Below, piece by piece: positions 37,976 to 46,148 of a stretch of 64,000 bases of DNA; the first letter of the stretch is position 1, and every line of letters begins with the position of its first letter. The position numbers were made by a program, and so were the translations under genes. Under the pieces are notes generated by a model. It was not told the DNA's origin, ran no database searches, and worked only from the letters and a program-made list of their open reading frames with translations. Source of the DNA: an uncultured Muribaculaceae bacterium (GTDB lineage Bacteria > Bacteroidota > Bacteroidia > Bacteroidales > Muribaculaceae); contig CAJTZQ010000003.1 in assembly GCA_910583795.1 (NCBI GenBank), positions 1 to 64,000 on the forward strand, in the 5' to 3' direction.

Positions 37976-38872
37976 TTAAAGATTCTCCTTTAGAAATGCA
38001 GCTTTACGCTCAACTGGGGTTAAAGGACGCTCCTTAAGGCCATCCTTGATATGCTGAATGTAGATATCCTGTATCGCAGGAATATGTCCGAGACCTTCAA
38101 TAATGACTGAGACTTTAAAACCTTCCTTTTCCAGATTTTCTTTCCAATCTCCGGCGATATCATTTCTTGCATGATCTCCGGCAACAAACATAAAGGGAAT
38201 CAATGTCACATTCTTGACTTTTGAAGATTTCAATTTAGCAAGAGTTGTTTCAAATGTTGGATATCCCTCAACTGTTGCGACATGAAAATCGGGATTCCCT
38301 TCAGCTCCAAACATATAATCCATTTGTGAATAAATTGCGTTAGCGGGGGTCTCTGTTCCATGTCCGATCAACACCACGGCTGAATTCTTCCCTTTTGGTG
38401 ATGAATAACGCTCAGCCAATATTTTTTCTACATTCAGACAGTCTTCGATAGAATAAAGCAGCGGGCGGCCGATTCTTAGATCCTTGAAGAAAGGAACCAT
38501 ATAGTCGGCTTCATTACGCAGTGCCTCAGCCTCTATGCCGTCGATTACATTAGTGCTCTGTATAAATACATGGGTATAGCCTTCGGCAGCCAATTTGAGA
38601 AGTGCCTCTCGAGGTGTAGGCTTTACGATTCCCCGTTTGGCAAGACGTGAAATTATTATCCTGGAGGTATATGCCTCTACAACTTTCATCTCAGGAAATT
38701 CATTCTTGGCTTTTTCATTTATCGCATCAATAGTGGCAGCCCTGGTATCATCAAAAGTCGTGCCGAAATGCACCATCAGCAAAGCAGACTTATCTTCATC
38801 TTTAGTTCCGTTAGAACCCATAGAGACAAAACAAATGTGCATAAAGAAAAATAATAATATAATCTTTTTCAT
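37976..38872 (-). CDS. cbiK: Secreted sirohydrochlorin cobaltochelatase (CbiK family)
   Basis: A 298-residue class II chelatase that inserts Co2+ into sirohydrochlorin. Conserved parts are LLMVHFGTTFDDTR, LIGHGTETPANAIYSQMD (His171) and FMFVAGDHARNDIAGDW (His234), the two metal-handling histidines. The first ~19 residues (KKIILLFFFMHICFVSMG) form a signal peptide, so the enzyme is probably periplasmic, as in the secreted CbiK of Desulfovibrio. This is odd for a biosynthetic enzyme. It follows a hairpin and precedes the CobN-like gene by 20 bases. Confidence 0.85.
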   Translation of the reverse strand: MKKIILLFFFMHICFVSMGSNGTKDEDKSALLMVHFGTTFDDTRAATIDAINEKAKNEFPEMKVVEAYTSRIIISRLAKRGIVKPTPREALLKLAAEGYTHVFIQSTNVIDGIEAEALRNEADYMVPFFKDLRIGRPLLYSIEDCLNVEKILAERYSSPKGKNSAVVLIGHGTETPANAIYSQMDYMFGAEGNPDFHVATVEGYPTFETTLAKLKSSKVKNVTLIPFMFVAGDHARNDIAGDWKENLEKEGFKVSVIIEGLGHIPAIQDIYIQHIKDGLKERPLTPVERKAAFLKENL

Positions 38873-38910
38873 GTTGTCAGTGAGTAATGAAGTTATAAAA
38901 GTTTTATGAG

Positions 38911-38959
38911 TAAAGTAATTTTATTCAGTTCTTTAACAACACTGAATAAAATTACTTTA
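38911..38959 (-). promoter_or_regulatory. 19-bp perfect hairpin inside the B12 operon
   Basis: TAAAGTAATTTTATTCAGT (38911-38929) and its exact complement (38941-38959) flank an 11-base loop. It lies in the only long gap (about 105 bases) of the operon, between the DUF4374 and cbiK genes. No T run follows on the minus strand, so it may be an RNA-processing or stabilising hairpin or a leaky terminator. Confidence 0.55.
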
Positions 38960-38978
38960 CCAATTAAGCTATTTAAAT

Positions 38979-40262
38979 TTATTTCTTCAAATTTTCCACC
39001 ACTCTTATCTGTTCGAAATAATATCCCGAAGCCATTTCAGCACCTTTAGTAACCGATCCGGTTTTTGCATCATAAATATAAATAACCGGATTGGTATCTT
39101 CAGCATCTACTCCGATATAAGCCTTACCGTTAACAAAGGTCATTCTGGAAGAGAAACGACCGCTACTGTAATCAAGTTGCTTACCTTCATACATTACGGG
39201 AGTACTTGTGCCAGATACTAAATCTATAACAGTGTAATAATGGCTGAAAGAATCTATTCCTGTGCCAATTTTATCTTCTCGTGCATACGCCATGACTTTA
39301 TTGCCACCCATATATTCTATTGAAACCAATTTCCCTTCATGTGGGTAACCGTTGTATGATGGATCAAAAGTTGTAGAGTTGGCTGGAATGCGAAGGAGAT
39401 AGCTCTTTTCACCATTATCAGTATCTCCATAGCAAGCTAAATACAAATCATTATTATCCGCTACAAAAGTAATCTTCTGAAGAAGTTCACCATATGCGGA
39501 TCCTACCATCTCACAGTCAATTGGGCAAGACGTGTTTGATTCAACGTTCATATTCTCGGGCTTAATAACAGCTGTATAGAAAGGAGTTGTGCGAGTATTC
39601 TTTCCTCCTTGAATAGATCCTTTGCCATAATAAAAATAGAACAATCTATTATCTGATTTACGATAAGCAAGCACACCCGATGTTGTGAAAACTGTCGCAT
39701 TTTCCGGAAGAGGGATGTCAAGAGTTCCCTCATCAATTATTGTCATCTCGTCGGCATTCAACTTGGTCCAAACAATACTTTTCGAATCACCAGCCGCAGC
39801 CATAATTAATAATGTGGTGTCATCAAGCCACGCATGCGTATATTTTCTGGTCGAAAATGTATTGGTCTTCATCTGGCGTTCAGCTATAGTAATGATTTTA
39901 TTGTCTTCGATCACATATTTGCCAAACCGGTTGCCGGCAACGGGTACCTGATAGTAATAGGGACCTTTCAAAATCGTCTCCATAGAAAGGATTGAATTCA
40001 CCTCCGTTCCATCCCCGACAAATGTGATTTCAGGTTGATCTGCATCAAGAGAACTCAGACTCTTCACCAAGGTCTGCACGTCTCTTCCCATTCCACCGTG
40101 ACGATCAAGCGCAACCCAAAGATCAAAATGATAATCTTCAACTACTGTTGATCCGCCAGGATTCTCAGGAACATCCGGTTTGTCATCATCTGAGCATCCT
40201 GTCAACATGGCTCCCATTGCAAACATCATGAAAGCCGAAAGTAAAAATTTGAATTTTTTCAT
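38979..40262 (-). CDS. DUF4374 surface lipoprotein
   Basis: A 427-residue lipoprotein (signal and lipobox MLTGC, followed by SDDDKP, an acid-rich surface-export signal). The rest is a DUF4374 beta-propeller-like domain (VVEDYHFDLWVALDRHGG; MVGSAYGELLQKITFVADN). A DUF4374 protein, XusB of Bacteroides thetaiotaomicron, binds siderophores at the cell surface for its TonB receptor. Here it follows a TonB receptor by 60 bases, so a corrinoid- or metallophore-capturing role is inferred. The longer ORF start at 40319 is unlikely; MKKFKFLLS gives a proper signal peptide. Confidence 0.8.
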   Translation of the reverse strand: MKKFKFLLSAFMMFAMGAMLTGCSDDDKPDVPENPGGSTVVEDYHFDLWVALDRHGGMGRDVQTLVKSLSSLDADQPEITFVGDGTEVNSILSMETILKGPYYYQVPVAGNRFGKYVIEDNKIITIAERQMKTNTFSTRKYTHAWLDDTTLLIMAAAGDSKSIVWTKLNADEMTIIDEGTLDIPLPENATVFTTSGVLAYRKSDNRLFYFYYGKGSIQGGKNTRTTPFYTAVIKPENMNVESNTSCPIDCEMVGSAYGELLQKITFVADNNDLYLACYGDTDNGEKSYLLRIPANSTTFDPSYNGYPHEGKLVSIEYMGGNKVMAYAREDKIGTGIDSFSHYYTVIDLVSGTSTPVMYEGKQLDYSSGRFSSRMTFVNGKAYIGVDAEDTNPVIYIYDAKTGSVTKGAEMASGYYFEQIRVVENLKK

Positions 40263-40322
40263 AAAAAATATAATTATATGAACATGATTACTTAACCAAC
40301 TGATTGTCAATAAAACCATTCG

Positions 40323-42692
40323 TTATTGAATAAATATTCGAAATTTTGCATAGATAGCTCTTCCCGGCTTTTGCAACATGTAGTTGTCGTAAGAAAGCCG
40401 GTCAAAGAGATTATCGCATGTTATTGAAAAGTTATATTTCCCGTTCCGGATAGAATAAGTCAATCCGAGATCAACAATAGTTTGTGTCGGTATTTTAGCT
40501 TTTGAAGAAGCAGCTCCATATGTTTCCCAATTAAGATAATACCAGTTTATCCATTCCAACGAAGCCTCGATCTTTAATTTATCATTCAATCTGGTAAGAT
40601 CACTAAATATATATGAAGCTTCAATATTTCCGAAAAGCCAAGGCTTATTGGGTACACGGTTTTTATATGTTGCAGAAGGATTTCCATCTGTTTTATAGCG
40701 TTTCATATCGCGTGTATCATTCCAGCTCCCGTTAACAGACAACTGAAAAGAATCCATCCATGAATACATGATATTAAAATCCATCCCCTTGACATGAACA
40801 GCAGGGGTGTTTACATATTGCATATATCCGTCTCTTTCCGATATGGTTGCACGTATGTAATCATCTACATTCCTTATAAAGCCATTTAATTCATAAGAAA
40901 TAATATTCGCGTCACCGACAAGCCAGGTTCCAAAAACTCCCAAATTAAAATTGTTGCTTTGTTCAGGACTAAGTTTTAAGTTAGGAAGAACCGTTGTGCC
41001 GTTTCCAAGCAATTCTCTTGAAAATGGAAGTCGGACACTATGTTCATAAGATCCCTTAACCGATAGTTCTGGAAAAATAGTAAATCGACTTCCTGCTCCC
41101 CCGCCCCAATAATTTTTTGAATCATGTTTCTTCACATCATTTGCACCGGTGATAACAGCATTATCTGTTTGTTCGATTGATGTGCAGTTAATATAATCTT
41201 TTACAAAAAACATATTCTGCCATTTTTCTTCAAAAAAAGAATGAGTGTAGTTTAAAGAAAGAATATGCTTTGTAAGTATGTCATTGGTCGGTTCAAAAGT
41301 ATCATCAATCTCATCATGCCGGCAATTCCCCCGACGGTTTAACATATAATTAAAACCTATTTCATGATTATCAATAAATTTATAATCTATTCCGGTATTT
41401 AATATTGTTAGAGGACGATGATAAACCCTGATTGTTTTAGCTTTATTGTTCATTTCATTACCGGTGGATGGTATCCAGCTACCATCCCATGAATATCTTC
41501 TAAATGCCGTGTCAACTGTCTCGCTGCGATCTTGTGTATGTGAGATTGTTAAACGTGTAGCAAACTTGCCAAACACTTTAGCATAACGGGAATAAACATT
41601 CCAGGCATTTGAATGGCGCTCAGGTTTACCATAGACCTTATTTTGCATAGCGCCGGTCTGGATTTCTTTATCTATCTTTATGTAGGAAGTTCCAATAAAA
41701 AATGAGTCTGCCCATTTGGTGTCATTCACTCCTCCCTCTATCTGACCCGATATAGATAGATAATCATCATGAAATCTTTTTTTATTTGTATATATATATT
41801 TATCGTCCTGTTCGCTCCATACTTCCACACCTTTCATAGTATAGTCGTTTTTTGAATAGTTCAATCCAAAAGTAGGACGGATCACAATAGGTGTTCCCGA
41901 TACAGAGATCTGAGACGTCAGATCAGCCGTGTGAGTATGAAAAGAACCAAATCCGTAGGAGGCATCCAAAAAATTCTTTTTTTGTCGTTTTGTGACTATG
42001 TTAACAACACCTCCCAATGCATCTGATCCAAGGTATGCCGGCACAACCCCTTTGTACAGTTCTACCCTTTCCACAGTATTGATAGGGATATTATCAAGAT
42101 TGACCTCGCTTCCTCGAGCATCAAGTGGCATTCCATCAATAAAATATCGTATGGAATTACCGGAGAGCCCATTAATGGAAAGATCAAGATCGGAACCGGC
42201 TCCACCTTCTCTTCTTACTTTTATGCCTGCGCTCCTATTTACAAGATCATTCAAATTTACATGTTTATTTACATCGGCTTTTATCTCAACTGCATTTATA
42301 TTTAATGCGCCTTCTACCAATTCTCGTCCTTTTGATTTTCCTATAACCCTGACATCTTTTAGAGTCACTGCATTTTCTTGCAGTACAAAATCACATATTG
42401 TGTCAGAGGTCAAGATTAATGTACGGTAAGATGAATTGAAGCCAAAAGCCTCTACTTGCAAGTCATAACTTCCACCTGACAAATTATTAAAGGAATATAT
42501 GCCGTTTTCATTGGTAGTGGTTGATTTAGACAAACCTTTAACTGCGATTGTTGCAAATTCAATAGGGACACCGTGAGAATCCTTCACAGAACCCGAAATC
42601 ACGTATTGTCCTGCCGCGAAAATTTCACTGCAGGATATCAAAAAGGATGTTAAAAGGATAGGGAAACGCCTTTTTGTCATGTCGTTGGTCAA
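40323..42692 (-). CDS. TonB-dependent outer-membrane receptor (BtuB-like role)
   Basis: A 789-residue receptor. After a signal peptide (to about AAG 27) comes a carboxypeptidase-regulatory-like domain (YVISGSVKDSHGVPIEFATI, 28-110), a plug domain (LNDLVNRSAGIKVRREGG; GALGGVVNIVTKRQ-like as DALGGVVNIVTKRQ, 130-240) and a 22-strand barrel ending in FRIFIQ. The gene lies directly behind a cobalamin riboswitch, so corrinoid uptake is the best assignment, though the ligand cannot be read from sequence. ATG at 42680 is an alternative start. Confidence 0.85.
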   Translation of the reverse strand: MTNDMTKRRFPILLTSFLISCSEIFAAGQYVISGSVKDSHGVPIEFATIAVKGLSKSTTTNENGIYSFNNLSGGSYDLQVEAFGFNSSYRTLILTSDTICDFVLQENAVTLKDVRVIGKSKGRELVEGALNINAVEIKADVNKHVNLNDLVNRSAGIKVRREGGAGSDLDLSINGLSGNSIRYFIDGMPLDARGSEVNLDNIPINTVERVELYKGVVPAYLGSDALGGVVNIVTKRQKKNFLDASYGFGSFHTHTADLTSQISVSGTPIVIRPTFGLNYSKNDYTMKGVEVWSEQDDKYIYTNKKRFHDDYLSISGQIEGGVNDTKWADSFFIGTSYIKIDKEIQTGAMQNKVYGKPERHSNAWNVYSRYAKVFGKFATRLTISHTQDRSETVDTAFRRYSWDGSWIPSTGNEMNNKAKTIRVYHRPLTILNTGIDYKFIDNHEIGFNYMLNRRGNCRHDEIDDTFEPTNDILTKHILSLNYTHSFFEEKWQNMFFVKDYINCTSIEQTDNAVITGANDVKKHDSKNYWGGGAGSRFTIFPELSVKGSYEHSVRLPFSRELLGNGTTVLPNLKLSPEQSNNFNLGVFGTWLVGDANIISYELNGFIRNVDDYIRATISERDGYMQYVNTPAVHVKGMDFNIMYSWMDSFQLSVNGSWNDTRDMKRYKTDGNPSATYKNRVPNKPWLFGNIEASYIFSDLTRLNDKLKIEASLEWINWYYLNWETYGAASSKAKIPTQTIVDLGLTYSIRNGKYNFSITCDNLFDRLSYDNYMLQKPGRAIYAKFRIFIQ

Positions 42693-42825
42693 ATAATATA
42701 TGCGGGATTGCTGTCATAACAAGCACCCTCAACCTCTGACCATAATTCCCGAATTAATGGAATTAGAAAAGGCGGAATTGGTGTTTTGTCATTTTATATC
42801 CCGAAAATTACAAAACAATTATGTT

Positions 42826-43027
42826 GTAAAGGCAGGTCTTCTGACTTATCCCCTTTCCGGAGCCTTCCCATCTTTGAGAATTGTCTTGCGCAACAGGCGT
42901 GCGACAAACTCAGGACGACAGTGGCTTATATTCCGGAAAGTATACAGGAATTACAGCAGCGGGTCTGTTCAGGATTCTCACCTGATTCCCTTTTAATCGG
43001 CATGACAACGTCATGTCCGAACCAATA
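42826..43027 (-). ncRNA. Cobalamin (AdoCbl) riboswitch
   Basis: On the minus strand the leader carries GGGAATCAGGTGAGAATCC, then CTGAACAGACCCGCTGC, the B12-box core GCCACTG (complement at 42919-42925) and the closing AGTCAGAAGACCTGCC (complement around 42831-42846). These are the conserved blocks of the class I cobalamin riboswitch in the right order. It sits about 135 bases upstream of the TonB receptor start and should repress the whole operon when B12 is abundant. Confidence 0.92.
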
Positions 43028-43033
43028 CGGCGG

Positions 43034-43041
43034 CAAAGTTA
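43034..43041 (-). promoter_or_regulatory. -7 box of the B12 operon promoter
   Basis: TAACTTTG on the minus strand (43041-43034) places transcription start near 43027, just before the riboswitch. No clear -33 TTTG is seen. Confidence 0.5.
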
Positions 43042-43091
43042 TATAAAATTTTTGAATTCCCGCATAGAAATCGTTTAAACTTTTTAACTGC

Positions 43092-43463
43092 ATTCTTCTT
43101 GACCTTATGCTTCCCGACGGCAGCTGTCTTGATATATTGCGTAATATCAAAAAGGAATCGCCTCAGACCGGAGTGATAATCGTTTCTGCCAAAGACTCTC
43201 TTGAAGATAAACACGCTTCACGCCGGGCAACTCACAATAGACCTTCCGGAACATAAAGTGACAGTAGGGAACAATCATATTGCATTGACAAAAAGCGAAT
43301 ACGACCTGTTGCTGTTCCTTCTTCAGAACCGCAACCGTGTTGTATCCAAAAAGGCAACGGTCTTGGACTTGCTATCGCAAAAGCAGTTTGCGACTTGTAT
43401 CATTGGAACATAGAATACGATTTTGCAACCGGAAACCATCAGTTCTCTGTAAAAATGAATTAA
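43092..43463 (+). pseudogene. Fused relic of a two-component response regulator and histidine kinase
   Basis: Three pieces in different frames. First a receiver-domain fragment (ILLDLMLPDGSCLDILRNIK ... GVIIVSAKDS), then from about 43213 an OmpR-type winged-helix part (HAGQLTIDLPEHKVTVGNN; LTKSEYDLLLFLLQNRNRVV), then from 43359 the end of a kinase ATPase domain (GLGLAIAKAVCDLYHW to the stop at 43463). Internal deletions have joined an operon's regulator and kinase. It is non-functional as read. Confidence 0.75.
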
Positions 43464-43470
43464 AGGCTAA

Positions 43471-43623
43471 CTAACGTATATGAGTTTGCTCATAGATAAT
43501 TTCGCCAGGTGTTTTTGTTATCTGTCCCATACACACAACATAGACAATTCCTGCGAGGAGTGTTGCAATGTATATCCAAAGTAAATATTCTTTTACCCTA
43601 TCTATCATCTTAAGAATATGCAT
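43471..43623 (-). CDS. Possible 50-residue single-span membrane protein
   Basis: A short ORF (MHILKMIDRVKEYLLWIYIA at the start) with one hydrophobic helix at about 14-32 and a polar tail ending EQTHIR. A minus-strand TAACTTTG box at 43656-43649 lies 26 bases ahead of the ATG, which argues for expression. No family is recognised. ATG at 43608 is an alternative start. Confidence 0.4.
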   Translation of the reverse strand: MHILKMIDRVKEYLLWIYIATLLAGIVYVVCMGQITKTPGEIIYEQTHIR

Positions 43624-43786
43624 TTATTAACCTGTTTATTTGATAACACAAAGTTACCTTTAGAACATTTCATAAATATTTCATAAAAGCTAATAATTTA
43701 TTGCATTTCCAATTTCGACCATGACAAGATTATAAAAGTGCAGATCGGCTGCTGTTCAGGACTTATGACATTCTAATTAAAATACG

Positions 43787-43813
43787 GGGTGGCCGGATTT
43801 AGTCCGACCACCC
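43787..43813 (-). terminator. Terminator of the K/D-rich lipoprotein gene
   Basis: GGGTGGCCGGA and TCCGACCACCC form an 11-bp stem with one mismatch and a 5-base loop. On the minus strand it is followed by a T-rich segment. It lies about 30 bases past the lipoprotein stop codon. Confidence 0.65.
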
Positions 43814-43842
43814 TATATCTTTTATGAGGTTTGAATAACCTG

Positions 43843-44529
43843 TTATTGCTTTGTGAACGCCATTTTGTTATGCCCCACTTCAAGCGTCATAGTGTTGCCT
43901 GTGATTTTTACATCATCGAATTTATGCATTTTCTGCATTCTTCCGGATAACATAGGTTTGATGACATCTGTTATATTGGCTGCAACTCGCCCCTTGATTG
44001 TGTTAAGAGAATCAACAGATGCATCTGTAAGCCTTGCATAGCTGAGAGCCAAGGAAGCAGTATCTACATCCACAATCGTTTTCGAGGGATCGAGATTGAC
44101 GATTATCTCATCGCCGTCCTTAACGGTCCATGTACCCGAAGCACTGACATTCCCTTTGACGGTCGCCTTGACTGGGATATTGGTAGCTAAGGTTTCCACG
44201 CCTTTAGCTAAGATATAGTCAGCAGCGATATTGATAGTGCCGCCATTTGTGCCGTCTGTCCTTACAAATGTAAATGTGGGTGTACAGGTCATTTCTTGAG
44301 TATCAAAATGTGCCGGTTTATTTCGTTCGTCTCCCTTATACTTATCATCTTTGTCTGACTTGTGCTTGTCATCCTTTTCTGTTTTATCCTTCTTACCGCT
44401 CATAATCTCGGAAGCATTCCCTTTCCAAGTTCCCACAAGCTCACCGGCAAGTTTGGAATCACCTCCGTCGCAGGCAGTGAGACCAACCATAGCGGACAAA
44501 ACCGCTACCATTACTAATTTAATTTTCAT
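43843..44529 (-). CDS. Hypothetical lipoprotein with K/D-rich linker
   Basis: A 228-residue lipoprotein (signal to MVGLTAC). Residues 40-80 are an unusual repetitive charged linker of K, D and E (KDKTEKDDKHKSDKDDKYKG). Beyond it is a domain of about 140 residues with alternating strands (GTWTVKDGDEIIVNLDPSKT). The opening ELVGTWKG suggests a lipocalin-like or DUF4923-type beta fold, not proven. The longer ORF (to 44592) lacks a signal-like start, so MKIKLVMVAVLSAM is chosen. Confidence 0.65.
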   Translation of the reverse strand: MKIKLVMVAVLSAMVGLTACDGGDSKLAGELVGTWKGNASEIMSGKKDKTEKDDKHKSDKDDKYKGDERNKPAHFDTQEMTCTPTFTFVRTDGTNGGTINIAADYILAKGVETLATNIPVKATVKGNVSASGTWTVKDGDEIIVNLDPSKTIVDVDTASLALSYARLTDASVDSLNTIKGRVAANITDVIKPMLSGRMQKMHKFDDVKITGNTMTLEVGHNKMAFTKQ

Positions 44530-44814
44530 ATTCTTATAGTTAAGAGTTTTTATTTCCCATGAAACATATGATATGGCACATAAGTTCAGCATATAATATT
44601 AAAATTCAAAAATTTAATAAAAGTTTAATAGGATTGCAACAATTATCATCACATTACAGCAAATCTGAGATGATGCTGTAGAAAGTAACCGACTTTGCCT
44701 ACTGGAATTAGTTTGTTGACATAACAAATTCTCAATTGATAAAATTCCCTCTGTGGATTATCTTTCACCTTTTTTCTATCTTGAACTATTCAGAATATCT
44801 GCAAAATCAGGATC

Positions 44815-44822
44815 TAACTTTG
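44815..44822 (+). promoter_or_regulatory. -7 box ahead of the truncated TonB receptor
   Basis: TAACTTTG 25 bases before the ATG at 44847. It supports the shorter start and suggests the deleted gene is still transcribed. Confidence 0.45.
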
Positions 44823-44846
44823 CCGCGTAATTTCAAACAAGAAGAT

Positions 44847-45347
44847 ATGAAAGGTTCAGCAATATTCATTACATCGTTATTTGTAACTATGTCTGTTTCA
44901 GCCCAAACCAAGGTTGAAACTGACAGCATTGACACATCTGCGTTTGACAAATATCTGGATGAAATTGTCATAGTCGCCAAGAAGCCCGGAACGATAGCAA
45001 AAACAGACCGAAAAGTTTACACCGTCAATCAGGATCTTATGTCAAAAGCATCTTCGGCAAGCGAAGTTCTCAATCATATCCCCTCTGTTGAAGTGGATAT
45101 TGACGGGAATGTCAGCATGAGAGGCAACGACAACGTGACAATCCTGATAAACGGAAAACCCTCAGCGATATCAGTAACAGACTTGCTCGATACTTATAAA
45201 CTTTCATATACCCTTGATACCCCGGCTCTGAAGCAGAAAGTGGAAAAACGCCGGAATCCCCGCATCATCTATGTAGGATTAAGCTGGAACTTCGGAGGCG
45301 GAGGCAGGAAACAGCATCATAATGTGGAGTATGATGAAGAAATGTAA
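44847..45347 (+). pseudogene. TonB-dependent receptor with an in-frame deletion of the barrel
   Basis: A 166-residue ORF. It keeps a signal peptide (FITSLFVTMSVSAQ), the plug start (EVLNHIPSVEVDIDGNVSMR; NVTILINGKPSAI) and then jumps directly to the last strand and tail of a receptor (NPRIIYVGLSWNFGGGGRKQ). About 600 residues of barrel are missing, yet the reading frame is intact across the junction. It is most likely a deletion pseudogene; a secreted plug-only product cannot be excluded. It overlaps or abuts the PAP2 gene downstream. Confidence 0.7.
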
Positions 45348-45351
45348 TGTC

Positions 45352-46134
45352 ATGAAGTACGGGAAAAGAATACTTACACTCCTTTGGAGCGTTATCCTGC
45401 CGGTAATGGTGTTCGCCTCAAATGAAAATACCGACACTCTGACTGTCGATACTCTGAAATGCCAAGAGATTAAGAATCCTAACCGATTCCGTCCTACCCA
45501 GCTTATCATCGCCGGTGTATTGATCGGGGCAGGGTTTATAGGACTGGAAAGCGACTGGCTTAAATATACCAACCACGAAACAAAAGAGGAACTTCAGGAA
45601 CATCCCCATTCAAAATTAGGTGTCGATGATTTCAGTCAGTATGCACCTTTGGCAGCAGCATACGGATTAAGACTTTGCGGGATAAAAGGACAGCATGATT
45701 ATATTGACCTTACCATAATATCGGGTACCGCCTATCTCCTTACGGGGCTGTCGGTTTATGGAGTGAAAACACTGACAAGAGTTGAACGCCCCGATGGAAG
45801 CACACGCAACTCTTTCCCTTCGGGTCATACTGCGACTGCGTTTGCCGGAGCCGAGATCCTGCGCCGCGAATATTGGAACGTATCACCGTGGATAGGTGTC
45901 GCCGGATATGCAGTAGCCGCCGGAACCGGATTCTTGCGGATGTATAACAACCGTCACTGGCTTACAGATGTTGTGGCAGGTGCCGGATTCGGAATACTCT
46001 GCGCTCAGGCTGCATACTGGCTTTATCCTGTGATAACAAAAACATTTTTTCATAAACGGTATAATGCCAACATATTCCTGTCGCCCTACGTCTCACAAGA
46101 GAGTAAGGGACTGGCTTTGCAGTTGACATTTTGA
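45352..46134 (+). CDS. PAP2-family phosphatase with signal peptide
   Basis: A 260-residue PAP2/acid-phosphatase superfamily protein. The three motifs are KTLTRVERP (motif 1), PSGHTATAFAG (motif 2) and RMYNNRHWLTDVVAG (motif 3), all with catalytic Arg and His residues. It is membrane-embedded and faces the periplasm. Candidate substrates are lipid A phosphate, undecaprenyl pyrophosphate or phosphatidyl phosphates. Start MKYGKRILTLLWS is chosen over upstream ATGs inside the receptor relic because it gives a signal sequence and follows the previous stop by 4 bases. Confidence 0.82.
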   Translation: MKYGKRILTLLWSVILPVMVFASNENTDTLTVDTLKCQEIKNPNRFRPTQLIIAGVLIGAGFIGLESDWLKYTNHETKEELQEHPHSKLGVDDFSQYAPLAAAYGLRLCGIKGQHDYIDLTIISGTAYLLTGLSVYGVKTLTRVERPDGSTRNSFPSGHTATAFAGAEILRREYWNVSPWIGVAGYAVAAGTGFLRMYNNRHWLTDVVAGAGFGILCAQAAYWLYPVITKTFFHKRYNANIFLSPYVSQESKGLALQLTF

Positions 46135-46148
46135 ATAATACATACGCT

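Noticed and set aside
43081..43215. A regulator gene for the B12 operon upstream of the riboswitch
   Set aside because: The reading frame is broken and large parts of receiver and kinase domains are missing; it is a relic.
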